Assembly (NCBI RefSeq): GCF_026672255.1
Contig: NZ_JAPOHA010000011.1
Location: 3,586-67,585, forward strand
Source of the DNA: Caproiciproducens galactitolivorans
GTDB taxonomy: Bacteria; Bacillota; Clostridia; Oscillospirales; Acutalibacteraceae
Direction: 5' to 3'
Length of the DNA stretch: 64,000 nt
The position numbers were made by a program, and so were the translations under genes. Shown here one piece after another: positions 1-7,494 of the stretch. Under the pieces are notes generated by a model that saw nothing but the letters and a program-made list of their open reading frames with translations, was not told the DNA's origin and ran no database searches. Position 1 is the first letter of the stretch; each line of letters opens with the position of its first letter.

Positions 1-1
1 G

Positions 2-964
2 GACATAGCCGGACTAAAAAAAGAATGGTACCAAGAAAATTGGTTCAAAATAGCAGTGGGAACCGTGGTTACCGGGATAGCAATAGCGGCTGTTGTAGTT
101 GCCGGGCCGGAACTGATGGTAATCTCAGTATGTACTGTCGTAGGAGGCGGCATCGGCGGTATAACGGAAGGAATCGAAAGTGTACAAAACGGCGGGACAT
201 TTATAGATGGATTCAGCGACGGATTTATGTGGGGTTCAATTGGAGGATTCGCTTCAGGAGCAGTAATTGTTTCCGGGGCAGGATTGGTGGCAAGCTCTTA
301 TGCCGGTGGGGCAATTGACAGCGCTGTTTATGCAGGAAGATGTATTCAGGACGGCAGAACAGTAACTGCAGAAGGTGTCGTAGGTAATTTCGTAACAGGT
401 GCAGCCGTTTGGGCCGGAGGAACCCTGATACGTGGTAAAGTAGCAAAAAGAGCAGAGGAAAAGCTGGCTAAAAGTGTAATCGATGAAGTAACAACCGCAG
501 GGAATCCTGAAATAATTTCAAAAGAAGCGGAAGAGGTTATTGAGGGTGGAAGTACTTCATTTGAAATTACTCCAGAGATACGTACCGCATTGAAAACCGA
601 ACCCAATACGGCATTTTTTTGGTCGGGAAATACGGAAGGTGTTGGAGGAGCAGAAATTGCAGCAAATATTGCAAAGAATAAAAATGGGGTGACATTGGAA
701 TCAACAATTGCAAATAAAAATATTGATATTCCCAAATGGGACTTTGATAATCCTATGTCTATTAAAGCATGGGAAGATGCATCGGCTGCATATGCTGACC
801 AAGTATCAGGGGAGATAAGAGCAGTAGTTGGCGAAAATCTAAGACCAAACAATATTTGGGAAAATGTTGAGTTGCCAAAGCTGATTGGAAATGAGAATGT
901 TTGTAAAATCACAATAATTGACCCGAAAACTGGGATTGAAACTATTATTTATGGAGGAAAATAG
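2..964 (+). CDS. Polymorphic toxin C-terminus with CD38/ADP-ribosyl-cyclase-like domain (5' truncated)
   Basis: The frame is open from base 2, so the window holds only the C-terminal part of a larger toxin; the GTG at 56 is probably internal. Numbering from that GTG, residues 1-130 are Gly/Ala/Val-rich and hydrophobic, as in pre-toxin regions, and 131-180 are charged. The last ~115 residues carry a pattern I recognise from CD38 and Aplysia ADP-ribosyl cyclase: FFWSG (W189), TLEST (E215), AWEDAS (W239, S243) and NVELPKL (E272), in the order of CD38 W125, E146, W189, S193 and catalytic E226. These enzymes hydrolyse or cyclise NAD, so an NAD-depleting effector is inferred. The downstream gene fits an immunity partner. 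The region is more AT-rich than the housekeeping genes, suggesting transfer. Confidence 0.7.
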   Translation, partial: DIAGLKKEWYQENWFKIAVGTVVTGIAIAAVVVAGPELMVISVCTVVGGGIGGITEGIESVQNGGTFIDGFSDGFMWGSIGGFASGAVIVSGAGLVASSYAGGAIDSAVYAGRCIQDGRTVTAEGVVGNFVTGAAVWAGGTLIRGKVAKRAEEKLAKSVIDEVTTAGNPEIISKEAEEVIEGGSTSFEITPEIRTALKTEPNTAFFWSGNTEGVGGAEIAANIAKNKNGVTLESTIANKNIDIPKWDFDNPMSIKAWEDASAAYADQVSGEIRAVVGENLRPNNIWENVELPKLIGNENVCKITIIDPKTGIETIIYGGK

Positions 965-967
965 AAA

Positions 968-1192
968 ATGAAAATAACAGGTACTCGTTCTTATATTGAA
1001 GTTGAAGTAGATGGAAAGGTAGTAAAAATATCTGGAGAGATGACTGTTGGCGGTTTTGTAGCATTTAAAGATTCTATTAAACAATGGCAAGTACCTAAAA
1101 ATGAACCAATAGATTCAACTGTGAAAAATGAACTAATCGAAAAAATTATTCAAAAGACAAAAGACTCACATATGATAATTACTTTTGAGTAA
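968..1192 (+). CDS. Putative immunity protein (Imm74-like)
   Basis: This 74-residue protein begins three bases after the toxin stop. Its ribosome site (GGAGG) lies inside the last toxin codons, so translation is probably coupled. It is small, soluble and acidic, and is predicted to be an alpha/beta fold: two N-terminal strands (residues 2-25), a helix with the pattern FxxFKDSIKQW (residues 30-41), and a C-terminal helix and strand ending ITFE. The pattern of a GE motif, then a helix ending in Trp-x-x-Pro, and a terminal FE resembles the Imm74 immunity family as I remember it. Position directly behind a toxin domain is the strongest argument for an immunity role. The exact family is uncertain. 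Confidence 0.6.
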   Translation: MKITGTRSYIEVEVDGKVVKISGEMTVGGFVAFKDSIKQWQVPKNEPIDSTVKNELIEKIIQKTKDSHMIITFE

Positions 1193-1238
1193 TTCAATGG
1201 AATCAATGATTAATAGATGAAATTTATTACGAATAATT

Positions 1239-1292
1239 AGAATGCTTTCTTCAATTGGTAAAAGTAGAATCGCTTTTGTTAGAGAGCATTCT
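1239..1292 (+). terminator. Long hairpin after the immunity gene
   Basis: AGAATGCTTTCT at 1239-1250 pairs with AGAGAGCATTCT at 1281-1292 (one mismatch), and an inner AAAAG/CTTTT stem extends it. A short T-rich stretch follows. It may end the toxin-immunity transcript or mark the edge of the duplicated cassette that begins at 1318. Confidence 0.4.
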
Positions 1293-1317
1293 TCTTGTAG
1301 CAAGAGTGCAAGGTGAG

Positions 1318-1450
1318 AAAACAGAATGGTATGAGACAATTGGTTTAAATTAGCGGTGGGAACCGTGGTCATCGGGATTGCAATAGCGGCTGTTGTAATT
1401 GCTGGACCCAAACTGATGGTCATCGCAGTATGTACTGCCGTAGGAGGCGG
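1318..1450 (+). pseudogene. Frameshifted duplicate of the toxin pre-toxin segment
   Basis: This stretch repeats bases 18-150 of the toxin gene with roughly 85 percent identity, from the GAATGG block to the shared end GTAGGAGGCGG. A one-base deletion near 1336 (relative to the GAATGGTACC region of the toxin) puts the upstream frame out of phase and creates a TAG stop, so the copy cannot encode the original junction. After 1450 the two copies diverge completely. This is the pattern of an orphan or displaced toxin cassette, where a short homologous arm precedes an alternative C-terminus. Here the alternative C-terminus has been lost or replaced by the gene at 1476. Confidence 0.65.
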
Positions 1451-1475
1451 AATTTCGATCTTGAAGGAGGAAAAA

Positions 1476-2183
1476 ATGCTTCATTTTATTGGTATGGGAA
1501 GCGCTTTTAATACAGAAAAAGGGAACACAAGCGCTTTTATAAAAAAGGAGAATAGTTTGCTCCTTATTGATTGCGGAGGCACTGTATTTCATAGATTACA
1601 AGAATTAAAATTGCTTGAAGGAATTCAAAATTTATATATTATAATCACTCATACACATCCCGACCACGTTGGCAGTCTTGGGGATGTCATATTTTATTCG
1701 TATTATATTTTGCAATGTATCCCAAATCTATTCTTTCCTGAAAAGGAGCGAATGGAAGGCTTTCTGAAGAACATTGGGGTAAGTTCAGAAATGGTTCGGC
1801 TTCATAGTTCTGAGATAATAGATTGGAACGATGCACAGCTGGGAAAGTTCCGTATCGAATTTTTGCCCGTTTCCCATGTCGATACAATACCGTCATATGG
1901 GTTACGAATGAACTTGAATGAGGAATCATTTTACTATAGCGGTGATGCAAATAACATCAGCAGCATGGTTATGAACAGGCTTATGAATGGAGATATCAAC
2001 AGGATCTATCAGGATACATGCGGGTTGGATTATGAAGGCAATTGCCACTTGTCTTTAGCAAAACTTTGCGGTATTGTACCGCCTGAATATAGAAGCAAGG
2101 TCTATTGTATGCACCTTGATCAGCATATAACGGAGAGGGAAATAAAAGAAAAAGGGTTTCAGGTTGTTGAAGTATATCAGTAA
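1476..2183 (+). CDS. Metallo-beta-lactamase-fold hydrolase
   Basis: The ATG at 1476 has a perfect AAGGAGG site seven bases upstream, so I prefer it over the longer in-frame reading from 1356, which would fuse the remnant of the toxin repeat. The 235-residue product has the metal-binding signature THTHPDHVG, a later SHVD, YSGDAN and CMHLDQH. These supply the two-metal ligand set of the MBL superfamily (HxHxDH, H, D, H). The N-terminus (MLHFIGMGSAFNTEKGNTSA) resembles RNase Z-like and related phosphodiesterase members. No substrate can be read from the sequence. Its place directly behind a broken toxin arm could be chance, or it may be cargo of the toxin locus. Confidence 0.75.
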   Translation: MLHFIGMGSAFNTEKGNTSAFIKKENSLLLIDCGGTVFHRLQELKLLEGIQNLYIIITHTHPDHVGSLGDVIFYSYYILQCIPNLFFPEKERMEGFLKNIGVSSEMVRLHSSEIIDWNDAQLGKFRIEFLPVSHVDTIPSYGLRMNLNEESFYYSGDANNISSMVMNRLMNGDINRIYQDTCGLDYEGNCHLSLAKLCGIVPPEYRSKVYCMHLDQHITEREIKEKGFQVVEVYQ

Positions 2184-2327
2184 ATTTTAGCCGGGGATTG
2201 CGGAAAGCAATTCTTTTTTATTTGCAGTACCGGCTGAAAAAATTCGGTACAGAGCCGGTACGGCGTTTCCTTCGCTGCGCGGCTGCCTTTTACTCCTTCC
2301 TCCTAATAAACATTGACCAAGTCATGA

Positions 2328-2350
2328 CCACCCGTGATGGGTGGATTTTT
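2328..2350 (+). terminator. Rho-independent terminator
   Basis: CCACCC pairs with GGGTGG across a five-base loop and is followed by ATTTTTG. It sits about 145 bases after the MBL-fold gene and probably ends that transcript. Confidence 0.6.
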
Positions 2351-2395
2351 GTTGTTTAAACAGTAAGACGTTTATGCAACCTGCTAAAGCAGATT

Positions 2396-2429
2396 AAAAA
2401 GAGCAGCCAAGTTTTGAACTTAGCTGCTC
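2396..2429 (-). terminator. Terminator of the HD-domain gene
   Basis: A GAGCAGCCAAGTT/AACTTAGCTGCTC stem touches the end of the minus-strand gene at 2430. On the minus strand the stem is followed by five Ts. A close relative of this stem follows the tmRNA at 21064. Confidence 0.65.
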
Positions 2430-2966
2430 TCATTCATGAGATTCGGTTGCAGAATGGATTCCCAGAATTTCGGAAATCGAACAAAATTTATCCGAAAAGC
2501 TTACAATGTAAGCTTCCTTGTATTTCGGTGGTTTGAATGTCAGCGGCCACATATGTTTCACAATAATATCTTTTTCCAAATCATTCAGCCGAAAATGTCC
2601 TTCCGCATTAGCGAGCGCGGTGAGCGGGTGTTTAAAGCCGTGCAGTCCCATCGGATTTTTTGTAATATGCCAGTCATACAGGAAAAAATCATGCAGAAGG
2701 GCGCCCCGGATGATGCTTCTGTAATCGACCTGAAGATTTAGCTTTCGGCAAATCCAAAAGCTGCAATAAGCAACGGAAATACTGTGCTTTAAACAGGAAA
2801 CGTCCGCATGCTGTATAAAAGTATCCATCAACTGTACGTCTTCGGATTTCAATAAATCCTTCGCACAGTTTTTAAAATATTGCCGTTCTTCTTCTGTTAA
2901 TTTCAGATTGCTCATCTCCGATTTTGCGTATGTACTGTCACCATCATAAATCTTTTTTGCGTACAA
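2430..2966 (-). CDS. HD-domain phosphohydrolase-like protein
   Basis: This 178-residue protein has the H...HD...D pattern of the HD superfamily. H62 lies in LKHSISVA, the HD pair in ALLHDFFLYDWH near residue 93, a further His in GFKHPLTAL, and the closing Asp in SFSDKFCS near residue 160. Members are metal-dependent phosphohydrolases acting on nucleotides or phosphomonoesters; many small ones are uncharacterised. The 5' end is uncertain: translation may start at TTG 2966, which lacks a clear ribosome site, or at the in-frame ATG at 2915. It stands alone, with its own terminator, beside the AbrB regulator on the same strand. Confidence 0.7.
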   Translation of the reverse strand: MYAKKIYDGDSTYAKSEMSNLKLTEEERQYFKNCAKDLLKSEDVQLMDTFIQHADVSCLKHSISVAYCSFWICRKLNLQVDYRSIIRGALLHDFFLYDWHITKNPMGLHGFKHPLTALANAEGHFRLNDLEKDIIVKHMWPLTFKPPKYKEAYIVSFSDKFCSISEILGIHSATESHE

Positions 2967-3034
2967 AGCAAGGGGAATTCAATCCGTCTCCAAAAAAAGA
3001 TGCCGTCCCCGGCTATGAGGACGACCGCAATTCC

Positions 3035-3289
3035 TTATTCCGCCAATCTGTTTGACAGCTTCTTCATGCAATCGCGGCAGATATTACGGCCCTTGAACGA
3101 AATAACATCGTTCATACTGTTACAGAAAACGCAGGCCGGTTCGTACTTTTGGAGAATAATTCTGCCGTCGTCATCAACAAAAATCTGAAGAGGATCTTTT
3201 TCTTTTATATTAAGAGTCATTCTGAGTTCTTTCGGCAGCACTATTCGTCCTAATTCGTCAACTTTACGAACAATACCAGTAGATTTCAT
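3035..3289 (-). CDS. AbrB-family regulator with Cys4 tail
   Basis: Residues 1-47 form a SpoVT/AbrB swapped-hairpin DNA-binding domain (STGIVRKVDELGRIVLPKEL). The C-terminal part carries CVFC and CRDC, a likely zinc knuckle. AbrB-type proteins repress stationary-phase and sporulation genes. The start has AAAGGTGATG just upstream, and a perfect TTGACA-17-TATAAT promoter lies 50-80 bases farther out. A second protein of the same architecture is encoded at 36870. The pair are about half identical over the DNA-binding arm and share the Cys4 spacing. It lies divergently from spmA. Confidence 0.88.
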   Translation of the reverse strand: MKSTGIVRKVDELGRIVLPKELRMTLNIKEKDPLQIFVDDDGRIILQKYEPACVFCNSMNDVISFKGRNICRDCMKKLSNRLAE

Positions 3290-3337
3290 TATAAATCATC
3301 ACCTTTCGTGCGATATTTCGTACTATGCTATGACAAA

Positions 3338-3366
3338 ATTATAGTATATTTTTCCAATTATGTCAA
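3338..3366 (-). promoter_or_regulatory. Sigma-A promoter of the AbrB gene
   Basis: On the minus strand, TTGACA (3361-3366) and TATAAT (3338-3343) are separated by exactly 17 bases. This is a full consensus match on both hexamers. Confidence 0.8.
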
Positions 3367-3450
3367 TTATTTGCATAAAGAAAAATTAATTTTTTTGTGA
3401 TAACCATAAAAAATTTTGAATAAATATAAAAAGAGACTAAATAGGGGAGG

Positions 3451-4038
3451 GTGAGTGCGCTGCTGAACTATATTTGGGCGGGCCTCATTATCATCAGCGT
3501 GATCTGTGCCGCCGTAACCGGAAGAATGCCCCAGCTTTCGGCTGCTGTTATGAGCGGCGCGGCCGGTGCGGTGGAGCTGGTAATCGCCATGATGGGCATG
3601 ATGTGCGCATGGACGGGATTAATGAAAATAGCGGATGAGGGCGGGATTACCCGAATCTTGTCCAAGCTTCTCCGTCCGGTTATGCGGCGGCTTTTCCCGG
3701 CCTGCAAAGAGGATAGTCCCGCGACGAAAGCCATCTGCATGAATATAACGGCGAACCTTCTCGGACTGGGCAACGCGGCTACCCCGATGGGGATTGCCGC
3801 CATGAAAGAAATGGCAAAGCTGAACCCGACCCAAACCGCGGATAATTCCATGGCGATGTTTGTGGTCATTAATGCCGCATCCATTCAATTGATTCCAACA
3901 TTTATGGGAACCCTGCGGGCGAAATATGGTTCTCCCGCTCCGTTTGACATTTTACCGGCGGTATGGCTCACTTCGATCTGTGCGCTGGTCGTGGGAATTA
4001 CGATGGCAAAGCTTTTGGAGGGAAGGTCAAGTGGATAA
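3451..4038 (+). CDS. spmA: Spore maturation protein A
   Basis: SpmA and SpmB are integral membrane proteins needed for spore-core dehydration in Bacillus. The 195-residue product has several hydrophobic segments (near residues 5-24, 38-58, 125-150 and 170-187) and the conserved family stretch NITANLLGLGNAATP. Its length matches B. subtilis SpmA. The start is debatable. GTG 3451 abuts the GGGGAGG ribosome site with no spacing, while CTG at 3460 or 3463 has ideal spacing and gives the family-typical N-terminus LNYIWAG. I report the GTG as the conventional call. The gene overlaps spmB by eight bases. Confidence 0.93.
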   Translation: MSALLNYIWAGLIIISVICAAVTGRMPQLSAAVMSGAAGAVELVIAMMGMMCAWTGLMKIADEGGITRILSKLLRPVMRRLFPACKEDSPATKAICMNITANLLGLGNAATPMGIAAMKEMAKLNPTQTADNSMAMFVVINAASIQLIPTFMGTLRAKYGSPAPFDILPAVWLTSICALVVGITMAKLLEGRSSG

Positions 4039-4555
4039 ATTAGGTGTTTACGCCATCCCTTCCGCGGTTTTTTTGATTGTGATTTTTGGACTGATGCGCG
4101 GCGTACCGCTGTTCGATACCTTTGTTGCAGGAGCAAAAGAGGGTTTTTCCTCGACCATTTCCATTCTGCCGTCCCTAATTGGGCTGATGATGGCGGTCGC
4201 CATGCTGAGTGCCTCCGGTGCATTGGATATTCTGTCCTCTCTGCTTTCGCCGGTTGCAGCGTTTCTGGGGCTTCCGCCGCAGGTGATGCCGCTTGTGCTG
4301 ATTAAACCCATTTCGGGAAGCGGTTCTACGGCGGTTCTGGCACAGATTTTCCAGAATTGCGGAACGGAAAGCTTCGCGGGCCGCGTTGCTTCGGTCATGT
4401 CCGGTTCCACGGAAACGACTTTCTACGCCATTGCGGTTTATTTCGGCTCCGTCGGGATTAAAAAAACCCGGCACACCATTCCCGCCGCACTGACGGCGGA
4501 TTTTACCGCCTTTGTCGTATCGGCTTTGGCTGTGCGCCTATTTTTTCAATCATAA
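4031..4555 (+). CDS. spmB: Spore maturation protein B
   Basis: The start is GTG 4031, preceded by GGAGGGAAGG, and gives MDKLGVYAIPSAVF; the open frame farther upstream is only spmA read out of phase. The 174-residue membrane protein has the nucleoside-gate-type repeats PSLIGLMMAVAML and KPISGSGSTAVL, and VMSGSTETTFYAIAVYFGSVG, all characteristic of SpmB. It works with SpmA in core dehydration and spore heat resistance. The overlap with spmA implies coupled translation, and feoB starts nine bases after its stop. Confidence 0.93.
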   Translation: MDKLGVYAIPSAVFLIVIFGLMRGVPLFDTFVAGAKEGFSSTISILPSLIGLMMAVAMLSASGALDILSSLLSPVAAFLGLPPQVMPLVLIKPISGSGSTAVLAQIFQNCGTESFAGRVASVMSGSTETTFYAIAVYFGSVGIKKTRHTIPAALTADFTAFVVSALAVRLFFQS

Positions 4556-4564
4556 GGATGAACT

Positions 4565-6400
4565 ATGAATCATCAGTCATTTCATTATGTCACCGCGCTT
4601 GCAGGGAACCCGAACTGCGGGAAAACAACGCTGTTCAATGCGCTGACCGGTTCAACAGCTTACGTCGGAAACTGGCCCGGCGTGACCGTTGAGAAAAAAA
4701 GCGGTACGGCGCATTATTTGAATGATACGCTGGAAATTGTGGATCTGCCCGGGATTTATTCGCTGGTACCCTATTCGCCGGAGGAAGCGATTGCCGGCAA
4801 GTTTTTGAAGGAGCGGCCGGATTTAATCATCAATATTGTAGACGCCTCGAATATTGAACGGAATCTGTACCTTACGACACAGTTAATGGAACTGCATATT
4901 CCCATTGTGATTGCGCTCAATATGATGGACGTGGTAAAGAAGCGGGGAGACCGAATTGACTGTACGCTTCTTTCCAAACTTTTGGGAATTCCGGCCGTTC
5001 CGGTTTCCGCCTCAAAAGGGGAGGGGCTGTCTGCGCTGCTCCGTGCAGCGGACGGCGCGGTAAAAAAACCGGCGGTCTATCCGGTTGTAAAAAAACCGGC
5101 CGGAACCCGCGACGCGGAAACAGCACTTGCCGACGCGCGTTACAAATACATAGAAGACATTACGCGAAAAGCGGTAAGAAAACACAGCGCGTCGGAAAAA
5201 AGCAGAACGGAAAAAATTGATTCTGTGGCAACGAACCGCTTCCTCGCGATTCCGCTTTTTTTCTTACTTATTCTGGGAATCTTTTATATTACGTTCGGAC
5301 CGATCGGGTCTTTTTTCGTGCACTGCGTGAATCTCTTCCTTACCGGCTGGTTTTCGCCGATCGTCAATTCCGCTTTGGTGGGGATAGGGGCGTCCGCATG
5401 GGTGCGAAGCCTGGTTTTGGAAGGCATTATCGCCGGCGTTGGGGCCGTGCTGAAATTCCTGCCGCAGATTCTCCTTCTGTTTCTGCTTCTCTCTCTTTTG
5501 GAGGACAGCGGCTATATGGCCCGGGCGGCTTTTATTATGGACGCGCCCATGCGGAAGATCGGGCTTTCCGGCAGAGCGTTTGTGCCGCTCCTGATGGGCT
5601 TCGGCTGTACCGTGCCGGCGGTGATGGGCACGCGGATTCTGGAAAATGAGAAAGACAGGCGTTTAACGATCCTGATTCTGCCGTTTATGTCCTGCAGTGC
5701 AAAAACGCCGGTTTATTCCCTGTTCATTTCTTCCTTTTTCATCGGCTACCGGCCGATCGCCATGTTTTTGATTTACATTTCGGGTATGGCAATGGGGCTG
5801 CTGTCCGCGCTGCTGTTTAAAAACAGTATCCTGAAAGGCGAGCCCGCGCCGTTTGTTATGGAATTGCCGGATTACCGGCTTCCGACCGCAAAAACGATCG
5901 GACTGCATGTAAAGCGGCGTGTTAATGACTTTCTGCAAAAAGCGGGCACGACCGTGTTCATCGCGACGGTCGTCGTCTGGCTGCTGCAAAGGTTTACCGT
6001 AAATCTGCAGATGACCGCCGACAGCTCGCAAAGTATTCTTGCCGCGGTCGGGCGGAAGATTGCTCCGGTGTTTACGCTTTGCGGGTTCGGCGACTGGAAG
6101 TCGGCTGTGTCTCTCTTCGCGGGGCTTGTTTCCAAAGAATCCGTTATCAGCACGATGAGCGTGCTTTATCCGGGAAAACTGGAAATTGCGTTACAGTCGA
6201 GTTTCACGTCTCTGAGTGCGTGCTCTTTCCTGATTTTTGTCCTTTTCTACACCCCGTGCGTTACCGCTCTGGCGGCTGTCCGCCGGGAAACCGGCAGCTT
6301 AAAATGGATGGCGCTTTCCGCCGGATATCAGCTTGCCGCGGCATGGTATCTTTCCGCCATGTTCTACCAGTGCGCTGTTTTTATACAAAACTGCATATAA
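4565..6400 (+). CDS. feoB: Ferrous iron transporter B
   Basis: The 611-residue protein has an N-terminal G domain with GNPNCGKTT (G1), DLPGIYSL (G3), NMMD (G4) and VSASKGEG (G5). A membrane domain from about residue 220 follows, with the family-typical MARAAFIMD, GFGCTVPAVMGTR and MSCSAKTPVY segments. FeoB imports Fe(II). The protein is shorter than E. coli FeoB because it has a brief linker and no C-terminal extension. No feoA or feoC lies next to it. It starts nine bases after spmB with AAGGATG upstream and shares the spmAB transcript, an unexpected partnership. A strong terminator follows. Confidence 0.95.
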   Translation: MNHQSFHYVTALAGNPNCGKTTLFNALTGSTAYVGNWPGVTVEKKSGTAHYLNDTLEIVDLPGIYSLVPYSPEEAIAGKFLKERPDLIINIVDASNIERNLYLTTQLMELHIPIVIALNMMDVVKKRGDRIDCTLLSKLLGIPAVPVSASKGEGLSALLRAADGAVKKPAVYPVVKKPAGTRDAETALADARYKYIEDITRKAVRKHSASEKSRTEKIDSVATNRFLAIPLFFLLILGIFYITFGPIGSFFVHCVNLFLTGWFSPIVNSALVGIGASAWVRSLVLEGIIAGVGAVLKFLPQILLLFLLLSLLEDSGYMARAAFIMDAPMRKIGLSGRAFVPLLMGFGCTVPAVMGTRILENEKDRRLTILILPFMSCSAKTPVYSLFISSFFIGYRPIAMFLIYISGMAMGLLSALLFKNSILKGEPAPFVMELPDYRLPTAKTIGLHVKRRVNDFLQKAGTTVFIATVVVWLLQRFTVNLQMTADSSQSILAAVGRKIAPVFTLCGFGDWKSAVSLFAGLVSKESVISTMSVLYPGKLEIALQSSFTSLSACSFLIFVLFYTPCVTALAAVRRETGSLKWMALSAGYQLAAAWYLSAMFYQCAVFIQNCI

Positions 6401-6403
6401 GAA

Positions 6404-6429
6404 CCCCGGCGAAAACCGGGGCTTTTTTT
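6404..6429 (+). terminator. Terminator of spmAB-feoB
   Basis: CCCCGG pairs with CCGGGG around CGAAAA and is followed by CTTTTTTTG. Confidence 0.9.
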
Positions 6430-6512
6430 GCGTATATAATGTGGACATGCTGATTATTATATCGTAAAATGTTTCCAATTTCAATTATTGTTAACTTTTT
6501 GTCAAATAACCA

Positions 6513-6541
6513 TTGCATATTGCTTTACAAATTGCTATAAT
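6513..6541 (+). promoter_or_regulatory. Promoter of coaX
   Basis: TTGCAT (6513-6518), a 17-base spacer and TATAAT (6536-6541) lie 34 bases before the coaX start. Confidence 0.7.
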
Positions 6542-6574
6542 TTGCAGAAGATAAAGAAAAAAGCGGGGATAAAA

Positions 6575-7342
6575 ATGATTTTAGCTCTGGATATCGGCAA
6601 TACAAATATTACGATCGGCGTTTACGATCAGACAAAACTTCTTTTTGTGTCCCGGATGGCAACCGATTGTTCCCGCATGGAAGACCAGTATGCCATTGAG
6701 CTTCGTGATATTTTGGATATGTACGGAATATCGCTGGGAGATATTGAAGGAGCGGTGATCAGTTCCGTCGTGCCGCCGCTGACAAATTATATTCTGCGGG
6801 CTGTCCGGCGCCTGACGAAAGTGAACCCCATCTGCGTTGGGCCGGATACGAAAACGAATCTGAAAACCAGCATTAAAAATCCGGAAACGACCGGCGCGGA
6901 TCTCGTCGCCGGCTGTGTTGCCGCGGCGGAGATGTTTGACGCTCCGTGCATCGTTCTCGACATGGGTACCGCCACGACCTTCGTCGTTTTAAGCAGGGAC
7001 AAAACCATGCTGGGCGGCGCGATTATTCCGGGCGTGGGAATCTCTATGGACGCTTTAACGCGGCGTACCGCGCAGCTTCCGAGCATCAGCCTGGAAGCGC
7101 CGGAGAATGTCATCGGAAAGAACACAGTCGACTGTATGCGATCCGGCATTCTTCTTGGCACCGCCTGCATGATCGACGGCATGATTGAACGGATGGAAGA
7201 AGAACTCGGCGAAAAATGTGAGGTTGTCGCAACGGGCGGTTTATCCCCGGAAATTATCCCGCTTTGCAGACGAAGCATCCATTTCTGCGACACGCTTCTC
7301 TTAGAAGGTCTTCGGATTATTTATGAAAAGAATAAAGAATGA
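6575..7342 (+). CDS. coaX: Type III pantothenate kinase
   Basis: CoaX phosphorylates pantothenate, the first step of coenzyme A synthesis, and is insensitive to CoA feedback. The 255-residue protein begins MILALDIGNTNITIGVYD, the phosphate-binding DxGNT motif. It continues with TGADLVAG and DMGTATTFVV, and closes with ATGGLSPEI, all in the ASKHA-fold order. ATG 6575 has GCGGGGAT upstream; the longer frame from TTG 6488 runs through the promoter and is rejected. The gene is monocistronic between the feoB terminator and the hairpin at 7450. Confidence 0.95.
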   Translation: MILALDIGNTNITIGVYDQTKLLFVSRMATDCSRMEDQYAIELRDILDMYGISLGDIEGAVISSVVPPLTNYILRAVRRLTKVNPICVGPDTKTNLKTSIKNPETTGADLVAGCVAAAEMFDAPCIVLDMGTATTFVVLSRDKTMLGGAIIPGVGISMDALTRRTAQLPSISLEAPENVIGKNTVDCMRSGILLGTACMIDGMIERMEEELGEKCEVVATGGLSPEIIPLCRRSIHFCDTLLLEGLRIIYEKNKE

Positions 7343-7449
7343 GACCTGTTTCGCTTAATCATTGCGTCCGGCCATGTCGGAAATACCCGGAAGACGGCAG
7401 GCGGTTTCTATCGCGAAAGTCCGTCCGTCTTTATACAAACAAGGGATAA

Positions 7450-7484
7450 AAAACAGCGCCGTGCATTTACACAGCGCTGTTTTG
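7450..7484 (-). terminator. Terminator of the DegT aminotransferase gene (bidirectional)
   Basis: ACAGCGC (7453-7459) pairs with GCGCTGT (7474-7480). The minus strand reads into six Ts and the plus strand into four, so the element can serve both converging genes. Confidence 0.75.
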
Positions 7485-7494
7485 ATTTATGGTA

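Noticed and set aside
1356-1475. In-frame fusion of the toxin repeat to the MBL-fold protein.
   Set aside because: A perfect AAGGAGG site at 1463-1469 and the domain's own N-terminus support a separate start at 1476.
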